The notes below the pieces were generated by a model, which did no database searches, was not told the origin of the DNA, and worked only from the letters and a program-made list of their open reading frames with translations. A program made the position numbers and the translations under genes. DNA of 64,000 nucleotides from Bilabrum cf. latius (Eukaryota; Bigyra: Bicosoecida; Bigyra; Bicosoecida), in contig OZ237756.1 in assembly GCA_965178125.1 (NCBI GenBank), positions 558,001 through 622,000 of the forward strand. Direction: 5' to 3'. Positions 55,508 through 64,000 of this stretch are shown here, piece by piece (the first letter of the stretch is position 1; each line of letters starts with the position of its first letter).

Positions 55508-55605
55508 GGTATTATACTATATCTTAAGATACTAAATTTTTAAAATTTCGGAATATTGGATTTTTTCAATGAGTCAAATAATTAATAAAAACTTTTTTAA
55601 AAAGT

Positions 55606-55675
55606 CAATACGGGTACGCGCCCAGAATTGCGGAAATATATCTTAAATAGCTATAATATTACCGCAATTTGGGGC
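55606..55675 (-). repeat. Hairpin repeat copy next to the minor capsid gene
   Basis: ACGCGCCCAGAATTGCGG ... CCGCAATTTGGGGC, ending only 35 bases before ATG 55710, where other genes have a promoter motif. Confidence 0.95.
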
Positions 55676-55709
55676 ATTAGACAAGACTTTTCTTGATAAA
55701 TGTTATAGA

Positions 55710-56636
55710 ATGGTAGAGATTCAAGAACCAGATATCTTTTATATTAACTCATAGGATACTATAACATCTATTAATACTAATAGACCAGTATCAATACATG
55801 AACAGCGTCAAGGTAATATCTTGACAAATTCACAAAACTACTTATTATCACTTGACCGATGGACTCTTAAATGTCGTATTCCTTTATTTGTAGCAAGTAA
55901 AGAAGTAAAGAATAGCGATAATTAGTCAATTTATAAGATGTCGTTTGTGAAGAAGAGTGATGGAACTACTTACACTCGTAATATTGTCTTAACTAAGCCG
56001 TTATATTATAGTCTTAAGACCCTATCTAATGAATTTAATAATACTCTTAGTGATTTATGTGGAGATGCTAGTATTCCAACTGATAGTATAGTATTTGAAT
56101 ATCACGGTAAGACTAAAACATTTAGTTTCACCCGTTTAGCCGCTTTTACAAGTGCGTGGACTTTAAGTTTTAACTTTCCTTTATTCTCTATCTTTGAGAC
56201 ATTTGAATATGACGATGAAGGTAAAGACATCAAGAGTGATACTTATATAAATCTATTAGATGGATATAATGAATAGAGTGCTTCTACCTTAGATTAGTTT
56301 CCTACTATGGAGTATATTCAAATTATTAGTCCATCACTTCCAATACTTCCAGAATTTACGCCATCATATAAAAGTACATCTAGTACAGAGATACAAAGTG
56401 AAAATATCTTAAGTGATTTCAAGATAGACAATACAACAGGAACGAGTTTTATTAAAATAAACTTTAGTAGTGGAGGAAATCATAGATGGCAATAGTTCTA
56501 TAGATCAGCATTTAATAGTTATAGTATAGTACCGTATTTTAGAGATACTTTTGGAAACTTATACGAAATACCCTTTACTTTTGGACAAGGACTTAATATA
56601 AAAGCTCTATTTAAAAGTAAAAAGTTAATAACTTAA
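55710..56636 (+). CDS. Minor capsid (penton-type) protein
   Basis: 308 residues to TAA 56634. Assigned by place (between protease and major capsid, as in Mavirus), length, and sequence type: beta-rich (YLLSLDRWTLKCRIPLFVAS; FSFTRLAAFTSAWTLSFNFP; MEYIQIISPSLPILPEF), as expected for a single jelly-roll penton. Six or so TAG codons are read as Gln, for example N-S-Q-D-T and HRW-Q-QFYRSA. Start ATG 55710 chosen as first ATG in frame; no canonical motif precedes it. Direct similarity is not something I can verify here. Confidence 0.75.
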
Positions 56637-56678
56637 AGTAAAAAATAAATAAATATCTTTAGTCTTAATATATTTATA

Positions 56679-58565
56679 ATGTCTGATATGGATAATGTAC
56701 CTGTAGCAGCACAAAGCAAAGTCGTAGATGACGTCTCAGAACTACCAGTAACTCAAATAGCTGACGAAAAACTCAACTTTGTGGGTGATAGTCAAGCTAT
56801 TACTCTAGGAACTACCCTTGGATACTCTTCCAAGTTTCAAAATCACTACGAACCAGATGGTGGTAACTCTAGCGCAACTAATGCATTTAGAAGTAATTAT
56901 ACTTTCGTAGTGCCATCAAATCAAGGAATGACTGACAGTAATCCCCGTCTAAGAGTTTCATTTGACGTATACATCTATGATAGTTAGAACAATGGAGCAG
57001 TAGCTCAAACTGATATCGTCAATAAGGTAGCCCCTTCTACATTTATGGTAAATTCAATGATCACAAGTTCCACAGTTAAAATGGGAGACTTATCTCGTAG
57101 TTCATCACCTTATCAATTAGTCAATTTAATAGCTAGAAGTCTTGACCGTGCCACTCTAGCACAAATAAGTCCTGTCTTTTAGGCTGATAACACTTGGGAA
57201 TTTAATACTGCCGCAAATGGTCTTGCTAAGTCTGTCCTTCAATGGGGTGTAAATGATGATAGTATTATGGAAGCTCGCGGTCCTGGTAAGAATTACCGCG
57301 CAACACTTGAAAAAGTGGATGCTAATACTCCAATACCTAATAATAATGTAACACCAACTCAAGACTATGTCAAATTACATATTGAAATCTCTGAAGCACT
57401 TCTTGCACGTCCTTTCCAATATATGATGGGTGGTAATGCTAGACCTTTTGTTGATCATCCACAATGAAATGTTAATTTACAAATGAGAAATAACTTAATT
57501 GATAAGATGTTTAATACTTCAAGTGATTGGAATGGAGACTATGCTTTTGCTTTATCCGATTGCTAGATCCATTTTGATGTCTTTACTTATAATACTCATC
57601 TTAACTTCTTGAAGAAAGTACCTAAACAAATATTCTACAACTCTGTTGACTTTGAACTACATGAAGAGCCTAAACTTGATAATCCTATCACTACTAAAGG
57701 TGTCCATACTTTTAATAATTATCAACTTTAGACTTGCCCTTCTTGGTTTGCTGTGTGCTTAGTTGATTCTCAATATGGAGAAGCTAGTGGTACACCTCAT
57801 AGAACACTTGCCATTAACAATATTAAAGTACAACTTAGGTCTTAGGGTTCTATTTTAGGAGAACTTACACAAGACGATATCTTTAGACTTAGTGAAAGAA
57901 ATGGATCAAATAGTGAGTATGCTTCTTTTACTAACTTAGATGTAACTGTAGGAGGTGCTTCTAAAGTATACGGATCTAATGGCTGGCTCTTATTTAGACT
58001 TAGTGATTTAAATACTCCTGAAACTATTCAAAGCAACAGTGCTGACCCTATTAGTATTCGTGTTCAAGTAGCCAATGACGAACCCCCAACCGCTGCTATG
58101 TCTCAAGGATATAAAGCTCAATTATTCTGTGCCTATGACAAGATTATCGTGAATACTAGAGGTGCCGCTATTGAATGGCGTGAAGATAGTGCTTCTGTTG
58201 ACCCTGAGAAAGTGGCTAAACCTTCTAATTATACATTTTCTAATATGAACTACTCTAAGAACGTATTAGGTGGAAGACGTCGTAAAGTGATGCAATTCTT
58301 TAAGAGAGCCTTTAACAAAGCTAAAGACTTAGGACGTAAAGTGGTAGACTTTGGAAAGAAAGCTAAAGCTAAATTTGATAAAGTGAAACCAGCTCTTCGT
58401 AAAGCAAGACAAGCAGTAAGTGAATACTTACCCGATGAAGTGAATGACTTAGCTGAACGTGTTGGAGCAGGTCTTTTAACTAGTGGTGGAAGTCTTTTGA
58501 CCAGTGGAGGTAAGAAATTAACTAAGGCTCAACTTATGAAACTTAGAAAGTAGCTCAATATGTGA
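56679..58565 (+). CDS. Major capsid protein, one in-frame TGA, basic C-terminal tail
   Basis: 628 codons to TGA 58563. The Mavirus capsid protein is of similar length (about 600). Double jelly-roll type beta-rich sequence (LRVSFDVYIYDS; PFQYMMGGNARPFVDHP; LDVTVGGASKVYGSNGWLLF). TAG codons (Gln) occur in DS-Q-NNG, PVF-Q-ADN, QL-Q-TCPS and LRS-Q-GS. At 57465 a TGA interrupts an otherwise perfect frame, where the flanking sequence suggests Trp; this is a one-base lesion or a readthrough site. The last 110 residues are a basic tail (RRRKVMQFFKRAFNKAKDLG) ending in Leu/Gly-rich repeats, resembling a fused core/membrane-active peptide. Confidence 0.82.
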
Positions 58566-58623
58566 GTCGTAAATTATTAATTAATATTTAAAAGTTATAA
58601 ATATTGACTAAATTTAAAAACTC

Positions 58624-58693
58624 AATACGGGTACGCGCCCAGAATTGCGAAAATATATCTTGAATAGCTATAATATTACCGCAATTTCGGGCG
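58624..58693 (-). repeat. Hairpin repeat copy
   Basis: ACGCGCCCAGAATTGCG ... CCGCAATTTCGGGCG after the capsid gene. Confidence 0.95.
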
Positions 58694-58722
58694 TTCATAT
58701 CTTAAGACTAGTTTAAATATTA

Positions 58723-58750
58723 CGCCATTAAATATCCACTATATATATAG
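58723..58750 (+). promoter_or_regulatory. Two-part promoter-like motif
   Basis: CGCCATTAAATAT then CCACTATATATATAG, two bases before ATG 58753. Confidence 0.7.
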
Positions 58751-58752
58751 TT

Positions 58753-59175
58753 ATGGCAGCAGTATCACCGTGTGAAGACTTACTTTATATGGAGTATTCA
58801 TTCTTATTCTTACCACATAGAGAAGACCCAACACTTAAATCTCAAAAGGTTTACTTAGATGATGAACTTGAAGGAGATCCTGAAGACATTGTAATAGATA
58901 AAGATTAGATACAAGTAAATAATAGAGGTCATATAAAGACATATGTAAGTGAAGGAGGCTTTACAAAGTTAAAGGTAGGATAGATAATTGAAGAGATGGA
59001 GCAAGAGGTGCGTAATTAGAATGGTATTCATTATGATTGTATTTTTTATCATAAAGTTGAACACGACACGAGCACAGATATTTATAAAGTAGTATGGGGG
59101 TGGTATCCAGCAGACTTTCCAACAAATGGATGCGACCCTGCTATCTTGTATAAGAAACCCCCTAATATGGATTAA
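58753..59175 (+). CDS. Hypothetical protein
   Basis: 140 residues to TAA 59173; three TAG read as Gln. Acidic, beta-rich (LKSQKVYLDDELEGDPEDIV; YKVVWGWYPADFPTNGCDP). Framed by a promoter motif upstream and a hairpin copy downstream. No family recognised. Confidence 0.6.
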
Positions 59176-59189
59176 TTATTAAAAACTCA

Positions 59190-59259
59190 ATACGGGTACG
59201 CGCCCAGAATTGCGGAAATATATCTTAAATAGCTATAATATTACCGCAATTTCGGGCGG
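59190..59259 (-). repeat. Hairpin repeat copy
   Basis: ACGCGCCCAGAATTGCGG ... CCGCAATTTCGGGCGG between two rightward genes. Confidence 0.95.
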
Positions 59260-59287
59260 TCATATCTTAAGACTAGTTTATTACTTT

Positions 59288-59315
59288 CGCCAAAAAATAT
59301 CCACTATATATATAG
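59288..59315 (+). promoter_or_regulatory. Two-part promoter-like motif
   Basis: CGCCAAAAAATAT then CCACTATATATATAG, two bases before ATG 59318; the clearest copy. Confidence 0.75.
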
Positions 59316-59317
59316 TA

Positions 59318-59707
59318 ATGTCAGATAAAGTAGATTTAAAAATATCGTTTTCTCAAAGTCTTGTATCAAGTGTAAACCTTGATTGGGATGGAATAGGTAA
59401 GATGTTATGTGGAAAAATCACAAGTAAGATAGAAGGAAATGAGATAGTGTTAAGACAAATAGGTCAACCGACTCCAAAAGATGGAATGATGGAGTTCTCA
59501 TACACGACCGACTATAAAGCAAATCAAGTTTTTGAATTACTTAAAGACTTAACTGATGAAAGACAAGACGCGATTATGGGATACGTTCATTGTAAGTTAA
59601 GTGATAGCAACAGGAAAAGAAGACCATTAACTGAAGAAGATCACAGACAAATGATTCTGGATGCTATGGATAGGAGTGTTAAAGAATATAAAAAACATAT
59701 GTCATAA
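59318..59707 (+). CDS. Hypothetical protein
   Basis: 129 residues to TAA 59705, no in-frame TAG. Begins MSDKVDLKISFSQSLVSSVN; later DGMMEFSYTTDYKANQVFEL and a basic acidic-mixed C-terminal helix. Start set by the promoter motif rather than the upstream ATG at 59210, which lies in the hairpin repeat. Function unknown. Confidence 0.65.
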   Translation: MSDKVDLKISFSQSLVSSVNLDWDGIGKMLCGKITSKIEGNEIVLRQIGQPTPKDGMMEFSYTTDYKANQVFELLKDLTDERQDAIMGYVHCKLSDSNRKRRPLTEEDHRQMILDAMDRSVKEYKKHMS

Positions 59708-60131
59708 TTAAGTCTTAATAATAAAGTCTTAATATTAAAGTTATTAATATTAAGTCATATCTATGTAATAAAAAAAAATTTCTTTGAGCTAGTAATTATA
59801 CCGATGGTTTGACTACTTGGCGAAGTCATTCGTAAGTCATTGTTGTAGCGGAGATGCGAATGTCAACCATGGACCGCTATCCCTATTAAGTCTTACGACT
59901 AAGTCTGCTACAACCACTTACGACTACTTCTACAGTATCCAAACTCCCTTCAAAGACTTGCAAGACGTGTGCTTTGTCATGAAAATGACTTACAGAACGA
60001 CTCACGGCGATGTCAGTGGTGGGAATCGAACCCACGACCTTGACTTTGTGAAACAATCACGATATCACTAGACCAAGACCACAACGCACCAAGAGGTTAA
60101 AAAAAAAATATTCAAATAAATTTTAAAATTC
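59708..60131. other. Non-coding stretch with a tRNA-like sequence
   Basis: Higher GC than the rest of the element at 59805-60090. No reliable frame. Contains the tRNA-like segment at 60013-60085. Confidence 0.5.
60013..60085 (-). tRNA. tRNA-like sequence, probably degenerate
   Basis: Minus strand carries a canonical T-arm (GTGGG-TTCGATT-CCCAC) and B-box, and an A-box-like TGGTCTAGTGATATCG at normal spacing. The acceptor strands do not pair well and the anticodon arm can be drawn more than one way; the best stem (GATTG/AAGTC, one mismatch) would place TCA as anticodon, others give CAC or TTC. Either a tRNA pseudogene or a divergent viral tRNA. Confidence 0.45.
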
Positions 60132-60203
60132 AATACGCCTAAACGCCCAGAATTGCAGAAATATATCTTAAATAGCTATAATATTACCGCAATTTCGGGC
60201 GGT
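60132..60203 (-). repeat. Hairpin repeat copy
   Basis: AACGCCCAGAATTGCAG ... CCGCAATTTCGGGCGG. Confidence 0.95.
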
Positions 60204-60225
60204 CATATCCTAAGTTTGATTATTC

Positions 60226-60252
60226 CGCCAAAAATATCTACTATATATATAG
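60226..60252 (+). promoter_or_regulatory. Two-part promoter-like motif
   Basis: CGCCAAAAATAT then CTACTATATATATAG, two bases before ATG 60255. Confidence 0.72.
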
Positions 60253-60254
60253 TA

Positions 60255-60506
60255 ATGTCAGATAATTTAGACTTCCATTTAATTAAACAAGTTGATGATA
60301 TATGTTTCACTGGTGTTGAATTCTATTAGGGATATCGAATAACTCAAGGTGAACAGCTTAAACAACTTAATTACTTATTCGTAGATAACAAAAAGGATAT
60401 TGATAAGTTTGTATCTATTTCATTTGTAAAAGAAGCAGATAAGGATGAGTTTGAGCTATTACTGGTTAATGAAAATGGAAAATTAGAAGACGACACAGAT
60501 ATATTA
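60255..60506 (+). pseudogene. 5' part of a viral gene split by a GC-rich insertion
   Basis: 84 codons (MSDNLDFHLIKQVDDICFTG start, one TAG as Gln in EFY-Q-GYR) up to the insertion at 60507. The remainder is at 61895-62096. No family recognised. Confidence 0.7.
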
Positions 60507-61894
60507 ATGCTAACGCCGAATGGGGTTCGGGGTTGATGTGGCGATGCGTTCGAGACTCGAACACAGGCTCCGGTCTACCAACGCGAGGTTGCAACCGCCA
60601 GTGCGACCAGCAGCTTGCGAGGCATTCCCTCGTCTCCTTCCTTAGGGAAGGGGGCGGGGCAGCGCGGCAGTGGCCGTTCCGGCTCATGCCGTTGTTTTGT
60701 TTAGTATTTATGTTCGGTTTGGTGCTCACACGGGTAGTGCTTAACGCCGTGTCAACTATCGCGCGTGTCCATGTGGGTCCGTTCGGCCTACATCGTGCAT
60801 CCATCCTCGGCCTACTTGGCGCTCCAGTGGATCCGAACCAATATTTACTTCGATGTGATCCATCTTTCTCGGCACATCGATGGGACTTCGGTCCGTTGGG
60901 CTCGGCTGCTGCTTGCGCCACGGTCTCCCGGGTGTGTGCTCGCCGATGGCATTTTCGCGCGATCTCTGCGTCCCTCCCTTTCGTACTTGTTCCTACGCAC
61001 GGCCATGCATGTAGAAACATATTCAAATGGTTCGATCTTACGGTTTTCCGACGACCCAGCCTTTCCGTTGGCGAGGCGCGCTCCGCTTTTCCGGTCGCAC
61101 CTCGAAAGCAACCACTTTCGGCCAGATCAGCCATCGTACCAGGATACAGCACGATTTGCACCTATCGAGTGACTGATCATTTGAATTGTGCAGGGTGGGC
61201 ACGTAGTCAGCTTGGACTCCATCGTCCTCTGGCTGCCGACGACAGCAGGCTCGGTGAGCCTTCGTCATCGTCCAGACAACCCTGCAGCTCGCACCAGGCG
61301 TGCGTGCAGGAGGTCGAAGCGAGCAGCGCGGTGTGGCGCAGCTCGTAGACGGAGGCCGGCCTGGAGCCTGGTCGGTTGACGCAGCATCAGTGGTGGGCTG
61401 GTGCTGTGTCTTGCGCGGGTGCCGGAGCTTGGCCACGGTGGCCTGCTGCTCCCTGCGCCCCACGCGCAGTTCCTCCCGCTCCGGCGGATGAGTCAGCAGT
61501 GGCACGTTGCCACCGGCTGACGACGACAGCAGGCTCGGTGAGCCTTCGTCATCGTCCAGAAAACCCTGCAGCTCGCACCAGGCGTGCGTGCAGGAGGTCG
61601 AAGCGAGCAGCGCGGTGTGGCGCAGCTCGTAGACGGAGGCCGGCCTGGAGCCTGGTCGGTTGACGCAGCATCAGTGGTGGGCTGGTGCTGTGTCTTTGCG
61701 CGGGTGCCGGAGCTTGGCCACGATGGCCTGCTGCTCCCTGCGCCCCACGCGCAGTTCCTCCCGCTCCGGCGGATGAGTCAGCAGTGGCACGTTGCCACCG
61801 GCTGACGACGACAGCAGGCTCGGTGAGCCTTCGTCATCGTCCAGAAAACCCTGCAGCTCGCACCAGGCGTGCGTGCAGGAGGTCGAAACATCAT
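60507..61894 (+). mobile_element. Short Ngaro-related insertion without polymerase
   Basis: 1.39 kb, GC-rich. Left end ATGCTAACGCCGAATGGGGT parallels Ngaro A1 (ATGATCCTAACGCCGGATGG), including the following GGGTTCGG.GTTGATG. Right end finishes in CATCAT like Ngaro B2. No RT or recombinase frame is seen, so it is a non-autonomous relative or a deletion product. Confidence 0.75.
61232..61888 (+). repeat. 284-bp direct repeat, 2.3 copies
   Basis: Copies start at 61232, 61516 and 61801 (partial): GACGACAGCAGGCTCGGTGA ... GGTGCCGGAGCTTGGCCACG. Forms the 3' half of the short insertion. Confidence 0.93.
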
Positions 61895-62096
61895 TAAAAC
61901 AGAGAGAGACCTTATTAAGTACTTGAAAGAAATAGATTTAAACAAAAAAGACTATTCAAATGATGATGTTATGTTGTCAACATTTCCAATTATAATGATG
62001 AGCATACGAGATCTAGTAATCAATAGCAATATTGGTTCAATTGAGAGTATCAAAAAAGGTGATACAGATCAATTTGACCACTTGAAAGATAACTAA
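61895..62096 (+). pseudogene. 3' part of the split viral gene
   Basis: About 66 codons in a frame compatible with 60255-60506, ending at TAA 62094 (RDLIKYLKEIDLNKKDYSND). AT-rich like the rest of the virophage. Confidence 0.7.
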
Positions 62097-62103
62097 ATAA
62101 ATT

Positions 62104-62175
62104 CAATACACGTACGCGCCCAGAATTGCGGAAATATATCTTAAATAGCTATAATATTACCGCAATTTCGGGCGG
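62104..62175 (-). repeat. Hairpin repeat copy
   Basis: ACGCGCCCAGAATTGCGG ... CCGCAATTTCGGGCGG, the right-most copy in the window. Confidence 0.95.
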
Positions 62176-62241
62176 TCGTATCTTAAAAGATTTTAATACA
62201 TACGATATCACTTATTAAGTTTTTTATTAATAAGTCATAAT

Positions 62242-64000
62242 TTAATTTTGTTGTTCTAGTGGATCATTATCCTCATCAACAAATAAAGCGGGGTCTAAGT
62301 CAACCTCTATCTCTTCATCGGGTAATTGAACCTCTTCATCATCAACAAATATATCTACTTCACGAGTCTTTTTCTTGTTAGACCAGATATATTCCATCTC
62401 ATCGATAATATCCTAGTTAAATTCTACATCGTAATTAATTTTCTTTTTCTTACAAGTCATAAATATGTCTTTCCCAAACATTGATTTATATACTTTAAGT
62501 ATTTCGTAATAAAGACCTTTATCAGTGGATAAGTCAACTTTACTTCTTCTTTGGCAGTCATACACTGTCCTATATTCATCTGTTAAGTCTTGGTCTAATA
62601 CTTTCTTTTTGATATTATAATCAAGATTAGTTCTTTTAAGACCTAAAGTATCAATCATCTTATTAAGTAAGACTAATTTTCTAGAACTAGACTTAGCATT
62701 GATAATATCAAACTCGCCTTTATTAATTGCTTTCACAAGTAAGTGTTTATCATCTTGTCTAAAGAATTTATTGAAATTAAATAAATTAGATAACTTACCT
62801 TTATTAATAAAGTACTCTTTGTATTTGTCAATATCACCTTCATCTAAGTCTAAATATTTATTAATCTTCTTGACATTAAGACAATTAATATCAAAATTTT
62901 CAAGTTGTTTTTCTTTAATGGTATCTTTGATTTCTTTATCCTTACATCTGGTGATCTTAACAGATAAATCATAAGACACGTCATAACCGGTATCAATTAA
63001 CTACTTGATCATATGTAATTTAGGGTTTGTCTTATAACAATCTACCTTGTAAAGATAATTACGATATAGTTTCTTGAATATGATTTTAACTTTGCTCATT
63101 TCTTCTTCTACTTTGTCTTCTACTTCTACCTCGTTGAAGTCGGGATATGTATCACTGACAAATTTAACTAATTCTTCGTAGTCTTTTAAAGAGGTAGCCA
63201 TAAAAGATTTAACTTGTGAAAGACTTTCATATGTGCTAGATCGTCCTTTCTAGTAATCAAAAAATATAGTGATATGTGATGGGTTTCTACATCTGTTAAG
63301 CTATTGAACCATTTGGGGAGGTGTGATAGTATGACCTTTGAAATAACCAAAGACTGGTCTAGTCATAGTGCTATCTATCCCGTAAATGACTTTAGGTGAG
63401 AAGATAATGATATCAAACATATCCATATCATAGTCTTTGTCTTCGCTTTCTGCTGTAAGTATTAAGATTTTATTTAATTTCTTATCTTTCTCGTTATCTA
63501 TAATTTTAAGACTAATTAACTCATTGATTATATCAGCTTTTGTCTTACTATCACTAGCAAGCATAAATTTCTTGTGTTTCATTAACTCATCTCTAAAAGT
63601 CTGTTCGTCATTAACAAATACAGTTTTGGTGCCCTTGAACCTGTTTCTGTCATTCCTAATATATTGATAATCTAATTTTAATAATTCTAAGAAATATAGA
63701 GCATCTTGAGATAAGTCAGCATCTGCTACTATGAACTACTTACAAGTGGTAAGAGCACGAATAAGAGTAATGAAACTCATTGGTCGCCTACCATATAAAG
63801 TCGTAGAACTTAAACAGTGTTCTAAGATACTATTAAACTCATCTAAAAAGACAATATAATCCTTAAAGTTATAATTGCTAAGACTAACAATACTTTCAGG
63901 AGTAATAACAATACTATCACCCTATTTGTATTTATGGTCTTGATAGAATTTAGTTGATTTTGGAAGACTACGCATCTATTGCTTACCTAATAAAATACGA
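62242..64000 (-). CDS. SF2 helicase of herpes origin-binding-protein type, 5' end outside window
   Basis: At least 586 codons, leftward, ending at TAA 62242. Reads through TAG at 63301, 63001, 62413 and others. Visible helicase motifs: SIVITPESIVSLSNYN, motif II YIVFLDEFNSILEHC, a VADADLS motif III-like step, DIIIFSPKVIYGID, and motif VI QMVQQLNRCRNPSHITIFF. This order matches the origin-binding helicase family (Pfam Herpes_ori_bp), seen in some large DNA viruses, often fused to a primase. The Walker A part would lie beyond 64000. The C-terminal ~350 residues are Lys/Asp-rich with no known domain. Likely the element's replication protein. Confidence 0.75.

Larger units (their letters stand above)
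34962..64000. mobile_element. Endogenous virophage (Mavirus/EMALE-like), right end outside window
   Basis: Composition drops from GC-rich to strongly AT-rich at 34962. The interval holds DDE integrase with chromodomain, packaging ATPase, adenain-like protease, minor and major capsid proteins in the Mavirus order, and a helicase. Subtracting the two nested insertions leaves about 21 kb, close to known EMALE lengths, so the right terminus is probably not far beyond 64000. Target duplication and full terminal repeats cannot be checked. All its genes use TAG as a sense codon. Confidence 0.9.

Noticed and set aside
60533-61348. 271-codon frame in the short insertion
   Set aside because: Overlaps several other frames in GC-rich DNA, shows no RT, RNase H or recombinase motif.
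34962-64000. AT-rich segment as organelle DNA or bacterial contamination
   Set aside because: It carries virophage genes, abuts a host gene at a sharp border, shares UAG=Gln with the host and contains host-type retroelements.

Overview
This window is a piece of a GC-rich nuclear genome from a single-celled eukaryote, carrying a long AT-rich endogenous virus that has itself been hit by retroelements. Eukaryotic origin is shown by GT-AG introns of about 80-125 bases (BUD31, mitochondrial bS16), a nuclear tRNA-Leu, and large minisatellites. I cannot name the species. An integrated Mavirus-like virophage with a nested Ngaro-type retrotransposon resembles the EMALE system described in the marine flagellate Cafeteria, but the genetic code here argues against simply assuming that organism.

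The dominant signal is the genetic code. In host genes, virophage genes and the retrotransposon alike, reading frames run straight through TAG and end only at TAA or TGA. TAG sits at the invariant Gln of the integrase motif N-P-Q-S-N-G, and it alternates with CAG inside a Gly-Gln repeat of a host gene. I therefore read UAG as glutamine throughout; gene limits below use that code.

Layout. 1-34961 is host DNA: a partial two-exon gene, an ankyrin gene, an acid-ceramidase/NAAA-like amidase, BUD31 with a long C-terminal extension, a 1.75-kilocodon unknown protein, a multi-pass membrane protein, two related CCHC zinc-knuckle genes (one with ankyrin repeats), mitochondrial ribosomal protein bS16, tRNA-Leu(CAA), four minisatellite arrays (40, 40, 42 and 64 bp), segmental duplications and a kilobase-scale inverted repeat. 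A PhyH-type dioxygenase gene is cut off at 34961, exactly where AT-rich DNA begins.

34962-64000 is the virophage/Polinton-like element, which continues past the window (about 21 kb here once insertions are removed). Its left part holds a DUF5754-like gene, a zinc-ribbon gene, a DDE integrase with chromodomain, and a leftward block (P-loop ATPase, spike-like protein, SAP-like protein, small basic protein). Its right part holds the Mavirus-order morphogenesis block: packaging ATPase, maturation protease, minor capsid, major capsid. A leftward SF2 helicase of the herpes origin-binding type runs off the right edge. Eighteen copies of a ~70-bp imperfect hairpin lie between its genes, and several genes share a two-part promoter-like motif. 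The major capsid gene has one in-frame TGA.

Two GC-rich tyrosine-recombinase-type insertions break viral genes: a full Ngaro element (45423-52084; Gag/RT/RNase H and tyrosine recombinase; split direct repeats A1...B1A2B2) and a shorter relative (60507-61894) with similar ends.
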